DNA of 44,225 nt, taken from NCBI GenBank assembly GCA_002104985.1, contig MCGO01000270.1, positions 1-44,225 on the forward strand. The letters run 5' to 3'. Position numbers and translations under genes: made by a program. How positions within the stretch are numbered: the first letter of the stretch is position 1; each line of letters opens with the position of its first letter. Below, one piece after another: positions 1 through 9,849 of this stretch. The notes beneath the pieces were generated by a model. The model made no database searches. It had not been told where the DNA came from and worked only from the letters and a program-made list of their open reading frames with translations. The DNA is from Rhizoclosmatium globosum (lineage: Eukaryota; Chytridiomycota; Chytridiomycetes; Chytridiales; Chytriomycetaceae).

Positions 1-515
1 ACTCGTTCAACAACTCTGTCGTCCCTGTCCCTACTCCTTTCCCCAATCCCTCAACACCAACAACAACCACCAAAGGCCGAACTCTTCCTCGTCGCTCCCC
101 TTCCCCCAATCAGTGGATTCCATGGAACCATTTGTTCGCTACTTCGTTATTCCCAACAAACGCACCTCAAACCACATCCACCTGTCCTGCTGCAGCAATG
201 GCCAACCCTCAACCATCTACTATTCCACTCAACGAAGCCGGCGTGTTAATGCGTTCGGAAATCGGCCCTCACCGTTCTCGGGACTACTTAAATTGCAACC
301 GCCACTCAAACCCAAGCAGCTCAACCTTTCAAATCAACAGCATCAACTGGAACTTCTACTTCCGCTTTCACATCGACCTCCACATTTACATCTACAACTT
401 CTTCTTATTTCACAAACAGTCGTCCGTTCCAGACATCAAACCATCTCATCTTTCGCATATTCTTTGGACGTCCGTCGCAGACTTTGGCGCGAATATTCAA
501 CGCGTTCTCACTCCC
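1..515 (+). pseudogene. Fragment of multicopy low-complexity family (5' part)
   Basis: The window opens inside a copy of a family that recurs near 2330, 8850, 17250, 19550, 25460 and 36440. The frame starting at 132 (FATSLFPTN-type, then a proline/serine/threonine-rich stretch with RPSTIPLNEAG-like and LGPHRSR-like motifs) is the one shared by most copies. The closest relative in the window is 36480-36960. The frame shifts after about 290. The fragment ends near 515, where the sequence turns into an inverted copy of the same family. No known domain is recognised. A decayed copy is the most likely reading. Confidence 0.5.
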
Positions 516-688
516 CGTCGCTTTCAACCAGCATCGTATCACTTTCAGTGTTTGTAACAGGTAGTAAACAACGCTGGGATAACTTTTTCAGCATTTGAAG
601 TGCGTTTTGTGAACGACTGACAGGGATGAAATTGAGTCAACTGTTCCGTGAAAACGCGTTGAATATTTGCGCCAAGGTCTGCGACTGG
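516..688 (-). repeat. Inverted piece of the same family
   Basis: The reverse complement of this stretch matches the family segment at 9250-9430 on the + strand: the ANIQRVxxEQLTQFHPCQSF region, the following Ser/Asn-rich stretch, and the CTGTTACAAACA block. It lies head to head with the direct copy that ends at about 515. As a result the GCGCGAATATTCAACGCGTT region at about 490-510 has an inverted partner near 636-665. At about 688 it joins the unrelated duplicated block whose other copy begins at 15278. Confidence 0.65.
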
Positions 689-1847
689 ATGTAATTGATG
701 AGTGTGGCGCGTTTTGAATCTGTGGAATGCGGCTGGATGAGAGTTGGGTTGATCGAGTGGCTGAGCGAATGACTTCCAAGGAGATGGCGTGGTTGGCTGT
801 AGCATATGTATGCATATGCGTTGATATTAGTGAGTAGAATGCAGTGAAAGGAGGGTTAGGAATCGCGGAATGAGATAGTTGTAGGAAGGTGACTGGATGC
901 GAATGAAGGAGGACTCACGTGTCCGTGTCCCCCAACTGGCTGAATACACTCTAGTATAGTAATTGGTGCTGTATCTCTGGTGGGTGTAGTTTGGCTGGTG
1001 GTTTCGCGAGGGTGAGCGGTGTCGTGTCCGAGCTTTCTTTCTTCCCTTTCATTCGATTGATTCGCGAATATTCCCTTCAAAATAAATAAAACGTATGCAT
1101 CGTGTTTCAATGAAATTAAACAAATGAGTAATGTGTATTCGATAAATTGTGGCTGCACGTAGAGAAGTATAACAGATTAAATTAAACGTCAGAGATAATT
1201 GAAGGATGAAAGAATTGGACATCACATCATTTCCATTACATCCTTTCGTGCGCGTGCTACTTCTCACGTTGAGACTTCTTTGAACAGTTGATGGAAATAA
1301 TAGCAAAGTGCACTCCATCCACCCTATCCCAACTGCCACCACCTTCACAACCCACCACGGACATACGTTCTTACCGCCAATGTGAATTCAGCAAGTCCCT
1401 TCGACCCAATGCCCTTCTTGGTCATGTACAATCTGGCTGTCAAACACCATTCGAGACACAGTAGAGGTAACCAGATTCTTGCTTCCGTTCCATTCTTGTT
1501 AGAGACGATAGATCTCTTTACCAGAGAACCCTTCTCGCGTGTTTGGCTCTCTGGAAGGATGCTGATGTTAAATACTAAGCTTTCCCCGCCTCTCTCGGAG
1601 TATCTCCTCACACCTGTCTAACCAATGCTTCCACTCCTTAGAAGAACCCCGATTCATCGTATTATCGAATCAACCACAAAGGAACAACCCGAACACAACC
1701 GCGGGCCATCTGAGTAAGCCTTCGTTCCAACAGCAAGAGAATGAAGAGTTTACGTGGACTTTGAATCCACCCTCAGCAATCCACCATTGGCTATTCCCTG
1801 TGACTCAAATCCAATACTGATTGTGTTCTACGTTTCGAAACTCGCCA

Positions 1848-1855
1848 TATATAAG
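1848..1855 (+). promoter_or_regulatory. TATA-like element, copy A
   Basis: TATATAAG is followed 30-80 bases downstream by a C/T-rich tract (CTACAATTCTTCTTCCTCC), which resembles a core promoter with an initiator region. The same arrangement is kept in copy B at 16581. The nearest downstream ATG frame shared by both copies begins at 2114. Confidence 0.4.
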
Positions 1856-2113
1856 ATACCCTTCTCCAGCGTTGCCAATTGCCACTCCAGTATTCATCTC
1901 TAGAACTCTACAATTCTTCTTCCTCCTTTCTTCTATCGTTACGCGCGACTCAAGTGTACCAACATCATACGCGGTTTATTTGCGCGAGAGTCGTCTTGTT
2001 CCAGGATTAAATACTTGAAAGCTCTCTCTGTTGGCTTCGCACAACTCGAAATCGTGAAATCGTTATAGAAAGTGAGTTCTCCGCCATTCGTATTTCCCTT
2101 AAATGCAACGTAT

Positions 2114-2269
2114 ATGGAGGATGGACTGATTCGGTTGATTGATGGCTTTGTGGGCAACTCTCCTTGTCAACAAAACAAAGCTGGTGCATTCAACCCTTCA
2201 GTTTTGCTTTCATTTCAACTATTTCGCGTTTTTAATTCGTATCTAATCAATTTTTTTTTGGTAGAGTAG
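2114..2269 (+). CDS. Small conserved ORF, unknown, copy A
   Basis: An ATG frame of 51 codons begins MEDGLIRLIDGFVGNSP. Its first 36 or so codons are kept almost unchanged in copy B (16848-16970), after which the 3' ends diverge and the two frames terminate differently. It lies about 260 bases downstream of a TATA-like element conserved in both copies. The two copies are young, so conservation alone is weak evidence for translation. No family is recognised, and it could equally be part of an untranslated leader. Confidence 0.25.
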   Translation: MEDGLIRLIDGFVGNSPCQQNKAGAFNPSVLLSFQLFRVFNSYLINFFLVE

Positions 2270-2329
2270 AGTTTAAGGTCGGTCTTATTGGTGTGAGCAG
2301 GCCAGATTCTCTTCATCAGCATTGTCCTT

Positions 2330-3430
2330 TCGTCCGAGTCGCCGTTCCTCCCCTTCCCCCAACCCCTCATCAGTACCACCAACAACAACCACCAATGACC
2401 GAAGACCTCCTTCCTCGCGGCCCAACCTAATTTCCGAATAACTCGATCCAATCCACGACTCAGACAAACCAGACGACTTTGACGCAGCGACACCGCAGGG
2501 AAAAGGTGTCAGAGTATTCGTCGTCAGCGCTATCCCTTCGTTAGCTACTTCTCTATTCTCAACAAATCCACCTCAAACCACATCCGCCGGTCCTGCTGCT
2601 GCAATATCCAACCACGGACTATCTACGATTCCACTTAACGAAACCGCCGTGTTTGTGTGTTCGGAACTCGGCGCTCATCGTTCTCGGGCTGTCTCGCATG
2701 CTCCTTCCACTACAACCGCCACTCAAACTCAAGAAGCTCAACCAATCAAAGCAACAGCAACAACGTCCGTCCAAGACATCAAAACCTTGCATCTATCACA
2801 TACCTATTCCGTTGACGTCCGTTGCAGATTTTAGCGCGAATATTTGACTCTTTATCGCGAAACTGTTGGCTCAGTTTCATCCCTGTCAGTCGAACCCCAC
2901 TTCCAATGCTGAAAGGATGCGCCAACGTCGTTGCTACAGCATTGGTTGAAAGTGGTGGGAGGAGGGAAGAGGTGATGATGGGATGGAGGTTGATGATATT
3001 GGAAGTGTTGACGTATGATGTCGGAAGTGTTGACGTAGGTGTGACTGCGGAGGGAAATAAGAAGAAGAAAAAGAAGAAGGTTGCGTTCCATGGTGTTGAA
3101 GAGGCCAGTGTGGAGGAGACATCAGAGAAGGTCCATGTGGTCGTTGAGATGGATCATCAGGAGCTCAAATAGTTGACGTCGATGCTTTCAAGGATCTGAA
3201 TGTAGATGTATCCTTGAGCGAAGCTCTTAATTTGAATCTGCGGTCGGAGTCACCTGCATAAAGTATCAAAGTCGCGTTTGTCTCAGATCGAGAAGCAGAA
3301 TCTATTCTGGATATCCAACGCATACTGATTTGCTCTGTTTTCCTTGTCTCGACATCAAGGTGGGCTCTTTTGTTGCATTTGTTTTGGAAAATGTACTGAA
3401 AAAACAAACAGGAAACCTGAAACCTGATGC
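2330..3430 (+). pseudogene. Second fragment of the multicopy family
   Basis: Family sequence resumes with the P/S/T-rich N-terminal part (2540-2850), then the LTQFHPCQS-like stretch near 2870. A lysine-rich acidic part follows (2930-3170: GVTAEGNKKKKKKKVAFHG in one frame), then the LNLRSES-like stretch near 3230. Frames change several times and stops interrupt, so no continuous protein can be drawn without many introns. The 3' half (3170-3800) matches 37140-37790. The function of the family is unknown. Confidence 0.45.
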
Positions 3431-4008
3431 CATTCTCACCAACTATTGCCTCCAACACCAGTATCTAGAAACAGCCTCAAAACAATTATGAAATAAATCC
3501 ATTGCATACATCAACCGCTACAGCCGAACATTATCCACATGTCTTCGGTCACAACCCCGCCCATTTTCTTTCATTCCCGCGAACTTCAAAAGCCAACGGC
3601 AAAAAAATGGCAGGTGCAGCTGGGAAGAGTTTGTTGTAGGTATTTCCTTGAGCTTCCAATTTAGATTAACAATACTACCTTCGTTCCGAGCAGCTCATTA
3701 TCTTTTCACAGTTCTGTTTCTCTTAAGTATCAGGATCAGGGTTTGTGCAGTCAAAGCGTCTTTTTGGTGTCACCAGCAGAAACTTCAAACGTCGGATTCA
3801 ACAACAACCTTCCTCATGTGTTTTCAACAGCACATCCAGCACCCACTAAAACCCACCACGCGACATCAAATGCAGTTATAACAATCTGTTTCGTTGACGT
3901 CGTTGAGATGCAATCCAATAATAGAAGCACTGTCTACCGTCGCGTACATTGTCATCATCATTATCGTCCCTCTCATCGCCGTCTCCAGGACGTTGGAAAG
4001 TGAAGCCG
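3431..4008. other. Family 3' region without a supported gene
   Basis: The part to about 3800 is shared with 37400-37790, including a possible short intron near 3635-3720. The rest contains only short open frames that are not conserved between copies. I see no supportable gene here. Confidence 0.4.
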
Positions 4009-4057
4009 GTGAGTGATTTGCTTCGTTGCTCGCATTTACTCAATTTACGACGTACAG
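4009..4057 (+). repeat. Single intron-like repeat unit, copy A
   Basis: A 49-base GTGAGT...CGTACAG element with the CTCAATTTACGACGTACAG tail is preceded by GGAAAGTGAAGCCG. It is one isolated member of the intron-plus-exon repeat family that forms arrays at 27020-27960 and 35700-36300. Its duplicate is at 20355-20403, also 49 bases. Confidence 0.7.
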
Positions 4058-4115
4058 GTATCTTGTTTTGAATCCGAAAAGTGGCGCATTTGTTTGGACA
4101 TAAAATTATCTGGAA

Positions 4116-5199
4116 ATGGAGGTACGTTTGAGAGTTCTGAAGTAACCATCTGAACAAAAGCCATCCCTTTAGCAAACTGAAGGCCCTTGTTGCTACACTG
4201 TTTGTGAGTATTTTCTGAGGTGTCTGACGTTGCTAACAACTTGCAGCCAATGACTCAGAAATGACGAACTACTTTGACCAAACTGAGAGAGTCGATTCTA
4301 AAGACCATGTGTACTTCTGCGGATATCCGAACATGACACGTGGAAACCTTGGTGGCTTGCTTATCCACGCTGGGGCCGCGCCACTGTCCATGGAGGTTTT
4401 CAGTGGTGGAACCTTGGCGTTATATAAGTCTGTTGAGGAAGCAAACGCTGCCGCAAGTGCGCTGGATGGGCTCTGTGTCTGCACAAGGGCACCAGACCAA
4501 ACTTCTGTCGTTTCAGCAGTGGCTGTGTCGGAGCTTGACGGCCATCGCTGCCAAGGCCTGACCTGGGCTGACAAGGTCAAGTCCCTGAATGCTCAAGCGC
4601 GGAAGGATGCCGAAAAAATTGAACATTTGACTGGAATGGTGCGCTACCTTGACGGAGAAAAGCTGTTTCAGAGTTCACTAGAGTATCTACGAACTGATGG
4701 TATGGATACAATGAAGATTGTTTTATCAGAATCACTAAATATTTATCTTCCAGATACTGATGAATCTAGTGATATCCCAACAGCAAGCCCAATCAATGCA
4801 GCTACAAAAGCCAACAACCAGCCACAGCATCCAAAAGAATTCCAGCTCCAGACATACGCACCAGACCAGCAGCAATCTGCTACTTTGGATACACCTCAGC
4901 ATGGCATCGGAAACATTGTTGGATGTCAGCTCTTTGTTGGAAACCTTCCGTTTACCTTTCAAGAACAAGCGCTCAAGGATCTCTTTAGTCAAGATGGTAG
5001 AACAGTACTACATGCCAATATTGCCATGGACAGCCAAGGCCGTAGCCGAGGATACGGACAAATCTTAATGTCCACCATGGAAGAGGCCCAAGATACCATT
5101 GCCAAGCTCAACAAAACCCATGTCAGTGGTCGTCAAATTGAAGTCAGTGAGTTCAAGAGTGTGAAGGAGGAAGAGAAGCCTGGCCAAAACCTGCAGTGA
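4116..5199 (+). CDS. RRM RNA-binding protein, copy A (3 exons)
   Basis: Likely an RNA-binding protein; the specific target is unknown. My model has exon 1 at 4116-4121 (ATG GAG), exon 2 at 4173-4203 and exon 3 at 4247-5199. The introns of 51 and 43 bases follow GT-AG, and the second has GCTAACAACTTGCAG at its 3' end. The exon lengths sum to 990 nt, a clean 329-aa frame ending in TGA. An ATG at 4261 would give 312 aa without introns. Residues about 35-90 form a degenerate RRM-like half (VYFCGYPNM). Residues about 238-315 are a canonical RRM with RNP2 LFVGNL and RNP1 SRGYGQILM. The linker is rich in Q, S and T, and the tail is acidic/lysine-rich. Copy B differs at few residues and is also open. 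The upstream region lacks the TATA-like stretch present in copy B. Confidence 0.88.
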
Positions 5200-5271
5200 G
5201 GATTGTGAGAGGTGTTGACTGTATTTGCTTTTAGTTATTCATTGCTGTTCTTGGTGTATTTTATTGGGCTT

Positions 5272-5277
5272 AATAAA
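5272..5277 (+). terminator. Poly(A) signal after RRM gene, copy A
   Basis: AATAAA lies 73 bases past the stop codon, just before the minisatellite. The equivalent in copy B is at 21720-21725. The minisatellite is therefore probably outside the main transcript. Confidence 0.6.
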
Positions 5278-5340
5278 AAGTTGAAATCAATACAATTTGT
5301 TTATTTATAAAAAACCTTTAAAGCAAACAGCACAATGAGG

Positions 5341-6115
5341 GAACCACAATACAGAATAAAAGTAAACGCAGCTGTGAAGGGAAACAACGCGACACTGCTT
5401 ATCCCCAACCGGGCTTCACATTGCCATAGCCACAAAAGAGCAGCAGCGTTGAACCAACCCAACCATGAACCACAATACAGAATAAAAGTGAACGCAGCTG
5501 TGAAGGGAAACAACGCGACACTGCATATCCCCAACCGGGCTTCACATTGCCATAGCCACAAAAGAGCAGCAGCGTTGAACCAACCCAACCATGAACCACA
5601 ATACAGAATAAAAGTGAACGCAGCTGTGAAGGGAAACAACGCGACACTGCTTATCCCCAACCGGGCTTCACATTGCCATAGCCACAAAAGAGCAGCAGCG
5701 TTGAACCAACCCAACCATGAACCACAATACAGAATAAAAGTGAACGCAGCTGTGAAGGGAAACAACGCGACACTGCTTATCCCCAACCGGGCTTCACATT
5801 GCCATAGCCACAAAAGAGCAGCAGCGTTGAACCAACCCAACCATGAACCACAATACAGAATAAAAGTGAACGCAGCTGTGAAGGGAAACAACGCGACACT
5901 GCTTATCCCCAACCGGGCTTCACATTGCCATAACCACAAAAGAGCAGCAGCGTTGAACCAACCCAACCATGAACCACAATACAGAATAAAAGTGAACGCA
6001 GCTGTGAAGGGAAACAACGCGACACTGCTTATCCCCAACCGGGCTTCACATTGCCATAGCCACAAAAGAGCAGCAGCGTTGAACCAACCCAACCATGAAC
6101 CACAATACAGAATAA
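5341..6115 (+). repeat. 126-bp minisatellite, 6 full units plus 19 bp
   Basis: Units start at 5341, 5467, 5593, 5719, 5845 and 5971, with a partial unit at 6097. They are nearly identical, with only a few single-base differences. Because 126 is divisible by 3, both strands stay open. On + an ATG at 5335 opens 265 codons with a 42-aa period (EPQYRIKVNAAVKGNNATLL then IPNRASHCHSHKRAAALNQP), and each unit has one Lys-Arg. On - the open frame is hydrophobic but starts without ATG. The sister array in copy B (21789-22185) has only three full units. The array is far more homogeneous within a copy than selection on a protein would require. Confidence 0.95.
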
Positions 6116-6132
6116 ATAGAAGAACAAAATAG

Positions 6133-6998
6133 TAGAAAATTGAAGATAAGAGTGAGGGGAGAACATTGTGACATGATGACTTGATGCTGGTTAACCACAA
6201 GGGGAAAGAAGACCAAACAGAACAAAGCTTGAAAGAATGTGGACCAAAAAATCAGGGAAAACTTGAACAGAGCTAAACCGCAGGAAGGTTTGATCCTGTG
6301 GTTGATTTAGATGTCTTGTGGATTATATGAGTCGATCAGACGCGATCACCTTGACTAAATAGCATGTGATGATGACTGAAACTATTAAAGCAGCTTGGCA
6401 GGAGAGGGAGAACAAGGAGACGATCAGATGAACAAGACAAACAAGACGACGATTGAACTAAGAATAGAAGTTAGCTTACAGCTTGTACACTTCACAAAGA
6501 GCACAACATGCACTCACATATAAGCTTTGAACTGAAGCGCTATAGTGCTGGTAGGATGAGGAGGGGAGGATGTGTGGAAGCTGAGTTGGAGTTTGTTTGT
6601 TTGGACTGAGATTTATGTGACAAACACTTTCGCATTTTTGACCTTTTATACCCCAAAATTGTCCACAGATAGAAATGAGCAAATAAGTATGCATAGAAGA
6701 AATAACATGAACAGAAAGCCTTTATTTTATTCTTGAGAGCAGTATGCTTATAAATCAAAGTGAGACAGCTTCCACCATGTCCAAAGATAGGACATCAGTT
6801 CTTTTTCTCACAAAGCTGAAGCAAATTTGTATAGGGTGCTTTACAATGTAGTTGCATGAGTTAAATTTCCCAATGAGCCTCTTCTCACGCCCAACCACAA
6901 AGCAAAACATTAACATTGACACAGCGTAAGATATTGATACAGCATCCAGTCTTTAGCAAAATAAATACAAACAATAAAATGAAAGCCAGCCGCCACAA
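6133..6998. other. Non-coding stretch between minisatellite and Pol delta relic, copy A
   Basis: This is highly similar to 22203-23062 in copy B. Only short open frames occur, and none begins with ATG in a way conserved between copies. It would contain the downstream region of the minus-strand Pol delta relic. I see nothing else supportable. Confidence 0.5.
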
Positions 6999-8192
6999 TC
7001 ACCACTCATACGCGAACCTGCAGAAGAAACATCAATATCTCGAACCAAAAAGCCAAAACCCAACAAACCTATTCATCGTCTTGGAAGCATCATTCAAATC
7101 CTTCTGCGCCTTCTTACGCATATAAAAAAGGGGAGAATCTTGAGCCGAGTAAATCACATCCTGATATAACGAGCCTTGACACCTTTGACACTGTGTCCAC
7201 AAACGCAAGTACTTTTCTTCCATCTCAGTCATATTGTTTAAGTGCTTCTGGTATAATTTGACCATCTTGGGACGGCAGTTGATACAGACAGCGGTTTCTA
7301 AGTTTCGTGAGTATATGAAAGCATATGGCTGACAACATACCATCTTTGGGCAGAGGAGTTTTACATCCCAAACAAGTTGCTGTTCTGACAGCAAACTTCA
7401 TCAGACATTTCATATTAGCTGGAACAGCAACACTAATTGTTCGCACATGGTCTCCAGCTACAAAGAGGTTCATGAGAAAACAAATAGAGGAGAATGACTC
7501 ACCCAACAAACTTGACAACTTTTCACCAAGAATAGGTTCGATACGCATCTGCATCACCTCTCCGACTTCTTTCAATCCAAACTTGACCATGACTGAATCA
7601 GTATTTCCATAAATAACGCGCGCATCGTGTTTGTATCCGTTTTCGATTGTGTATTTTGCTTCGACAAGCTCTATGTTTGGGTTAAAACTGTGAATCCAGT
7701 CTCTGCTGAAGGAACTCACTTCTTTTGTCTTTTCAATCATTTCACGACCATAGGCTGTTACACTAGACAAGAGAGCAAGCAAGCAAGGGAAGTTTTCCAA
7801 CTAAATGAAGGCTGTTAGTTTGGTTCTTTCTCAAGTCAAAATCCACACCTGTTGCTCCAGTAAACCCATACACAGAGTTGGCCGAAATCTGTCTCAAGCA
7901 GCATCAAACGTCCATCAGTCAACACCAAGAATCAAACAAACCTTCAACGCCAGTTGACGACCATCCAAAACAGCTCTCTTAAACGGATCCGTTTCCTTCT
8001 TCAAATCAGCTTTTGCCTTCTTACCAACACCAATCAAGTCTTCGAGAATAATCGGAAGCATTCCTTTCTGAACAGATGCTTTGAGAAAGATATCTGGAAT
8101 CTCCGACTTAGGAACGTTTCTCGATCGACTTCAAACAAGAGTAGTTACCTTGCACGTATTGTGGTATTCCCACAGGACAGGCCATAGCATTC
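6999..8192 (-). pseudogene. POLD1/POL3-like: DNA polymerase delta catalytic subunit, C-terminal relic A
   Basis: This encodes the palm/thumb and C-terminal part of the replicative B-family polymerase. Visible in order on the - strand are [24 protein letters not shown] followed by an intron and ISANSVYGFTGAT (motif B end), [13 protein letters not shown], and YGNTDSV (motif C, normally YGDTDS). The CLGC...CINC zinc module and LWTQCQRCQGSL follow, and the frame ends RFAYEW with TGA. Introns at 7018-7068, 7298-7340, 7801-7848, 7889-7941 and 8107-8148 fit GT-AG. The exonuclease domain and motif A are absent, so it is 5' truncated. A 4-base GCAA slip near 7780 breaks the frame between VGKLP and SSVTAYG. 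The second cysteine pair of the C-terminal CysB motif reads Y and S. Best read as a pseudogene. Confidence 0.88.
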
Positions 8193-8849
8193 CTAGTGAA
8201 AAACAACAGTATTAGAAATGAGCGCGAAATGAGAATCAAGAACAACACGATGCGTTGCGACTGCTCCTTCACCAAAGAGTCAGCCGCACGACAGAGAGCA
8301 CTCCATCCGAGTGGTCCGAAGCAAGAGAAAGATTCGCAACAGTGACTTTGAAGATACGCTTATGAAATAAGAATAGTCAGTAACGTGTCTGGACAGAATT
8401 GGAAGAAAGTATACGATGAGTCCGACACAAGTCCACACACCACCAACCAGAGCTGCCACCGGATGCGAGTGATTGCAAACAAATACCACAAACTTTTGCA
8501 GTAAGAAAGGGAGTGTGAATGCGAATGTTGGAGTGGGTGGTGACAAGCAAGAGGAAGAGTGGCCCACCATTTGACAGACTACCAATCAACGCCATTCAGT
8601 AGAAGGAGTAACGCCATTTGAATACAACTTGATGAATCGGCTGTCGTTGTTCAATGCATCGGTAGTAGTAGGCACTCTCTGTTTGTACGGGAGTCGACAC
8701 TGGTTTAAGCAGGGGTAATGTTTGAATTGAGAACAAAGAATCGAAAGAGAAACAAGAATCACCAACTGCAAAACTGTCTTCAATTGACAGAATAGCCAAG
8801 TACTGATTGCTCACTCGCACTCACTCGATTACCTATGCCTTGATTCAGA
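8193..8849. other. Upstream of Pol delta relic A, no supported gene
   Basis: The stretch begins with an intron-like CTAATACTG...CACTAG end on the - strand. It carries one copy of the unit that is tandemly multiplied in copy B (24192-24815). The remainder (8380-8849) matches 24960-25462 and ends with the conserved leader in front of the family ATG at 8850, which carries CACTCGCACTCACTCGATTACC. Minus-strand frames here start only with TTG and are not convincing. Confidence 0.45.
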
Positions 8850-9424
8850 ATGCACGCATTCACCACACATCATCGCTTCTCCTCCTACTCGTTCAACAAC
8901 TCTTCCCCTTCTTCCAATCCCTCAACACCAACCACAACCACCAAAGACCGAACTCTTCCTCGTCGCTCCCCTTCCCCAATTCAGGGATTACGTGGAACCC
9001 TTTATCTATTCGCAACAAACCCACCTCAAACCACATCCGCCTGTCCTGCTGCTGCACTGCCTGACCCTCGACCATCTACTACTCCACTCAACGAAACCGG
9101 CTTGTTTATGCATTTGGAACTTGGCCCTCATCGTTCTCAAACTGTGTCGCATATATACTTCAACTTCAACCGTCACGTTAACTCAAGCAGTTCAACCAAT
9201 CAATTCACTATCGTCCGTTCGAGACATCGAGCCCTTACATCTATCGCATATTCCCTTGACGTCTGTCGCTGACTTTGGCGCAAATATTCAACTTGTTCTT
9301 GCGGAACAGCTCACTCAGTTTTATCCCAACCAGTCGTTCACAAAACCCACTTCAAATGCTGGAAAGGATGCTCCCAACGATGTCTTCTACCTGTTACAAA
9401 CAATGAAAGTTCTACGACGCTGGT
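8850..9424 (+). pseudogene. Multicopy family member with intact start, copy A
   Basis: ATG at 8850 opens MHAFTTHHRFSSYSFNNSS, followed by a P/S/T-rich segment, the FATNPPQTTSACPAAA stretch and the LGPHRS motif. It reads 140 codons to about 9272. The same start and leader occur at 25463 and 36437, so this is the true 5' end of the family. After about 9180 the frame used by other copies changes and the LAEQLTQFYPNQS portion continues in a different frame, so either introns or indels intervene. At about 9420 the copy is fused to a half unit of the intron-exon repeat. No known domain is seen. It is predicted to be disordered and of unknown location. Confidence 0.5.
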
Positions 9425-9616
9425 TGAATATTCCCTCGCATTTACTCAACTTAAGACTTACAGCTCTTTCGTTGTGCAGAACGTCCTTAAATAACATACC
9501 AAACTCACAGCCGAAGTTGGAATGGGGAGTCGGAGAGTTCATGTTAGTTTGCTTCTCTGTTCACATTTACTCAATTTGCAACCTACAGGGCACTCTTAGT
9601 ACAGAATATCATTTAA
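9425..9616 (+). repeat. Truncated intron-exon repeat units at a deletion junction
   Basis: This contains the 3' half of one intron-like unit (CTCAACTTAAGACTTACAG), a full exon part, and a second intron-like part ending AATTTGCAACCTACAG. It matches 27458-27648 in copy B. At 9616/9617 it jumps to sequence that in copy B lies about 980 bases further on (28627), so copy A has lost the intervening sequence. Confidence 0.75.
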
Positions 9617-9785
9617 AACTTCGAGTGCATCAAGCGATGACTCGGCGACAGCTTTTCCGTAAGTGTCAGGGAGGAGGTACCACACAAGCTCAGTGGCCGT
9701 CTGCCCAGGCATTCGTGCTGTTTTGTTGAGCAAGCTTTTCCTGTTGAATCTGCAAACGCGAAAATAATAATAAGAATACAATCAA
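9617..9785 (-). pseudogene. Membrane-protein gene, truncated by deletion, copy A
   Basis: The minus strand reads FNRKSLLNKTARMPGQTATE (first in-frame ATG at 9712) and on to ESSLDALEV. It stops matching its copy B partner (28133-28785) at 9617, exactly where the deletion joins repeat DNA. Both predicted transmembrane segments present in copy B are therefore missing here. A 3' splice site (TTTGCAG) precedes FNRK, so an upstream exon is expected. No family is recognised. Confidence 0.55.
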
Positions 9786-9849
9786 TAATGTGTAAAACTT
9801 TAAAGAGATGATTTGTTCTATTAATCGCATTTATTTCTATTCTAACAAA

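Larger units (their letters stand above)
688..2270. repeat. Duplicated block, copy A (no firm gene)
   Basis: This block matches 15278-16990 at high identity with small indels, and forms the left end of copy A of the segmental duplication. Neither strand shows a convincing conserved long reading frame, and the open frames present do not stay aligned between copies. It holds a TATA-like element at 1848 followed by a pyrimidine-rich leader, and a small conserved ATG frame at 2114. The rest is best described as intergenic or untranslated sequence. Confidence 0.7.

Noticed and set aside
688..2270. Long open frames such as 1049-1348 (-) and 1345-1611 (-)
   Set aside because: They are not maintained between the two copies, lack domains, and often start without ATG.
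4260..4580. Minus-strand and +2 frames inside the RRM gene
   Set aside because: Shadows of the coding frame. The RRM motifs identify the real strand and phase.
5341..6115. CRISPR array
   Set aside because: Units are contiguous 126-bp repeats with no unique spacers, in an intron-containing eukaryotic sequence.
5301..6200. Long hydrophobic minus-strand frame (299 aa) over the minisatellite
   Set aside because: It opens with TTG, has no usable ATG, and its openness follows from a repeat unit divisible by three. It is not evidence of a membrane protein.
8586..8783. Minus-strand frame with a signal-peptide-like start (TVLQLVILVSLS), also at 25192-25386
   Set aside because: The first codon is TTG in both copies, an upstream stop blocks extension, and two compensating indels change the middle. 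Not a supportable gene.
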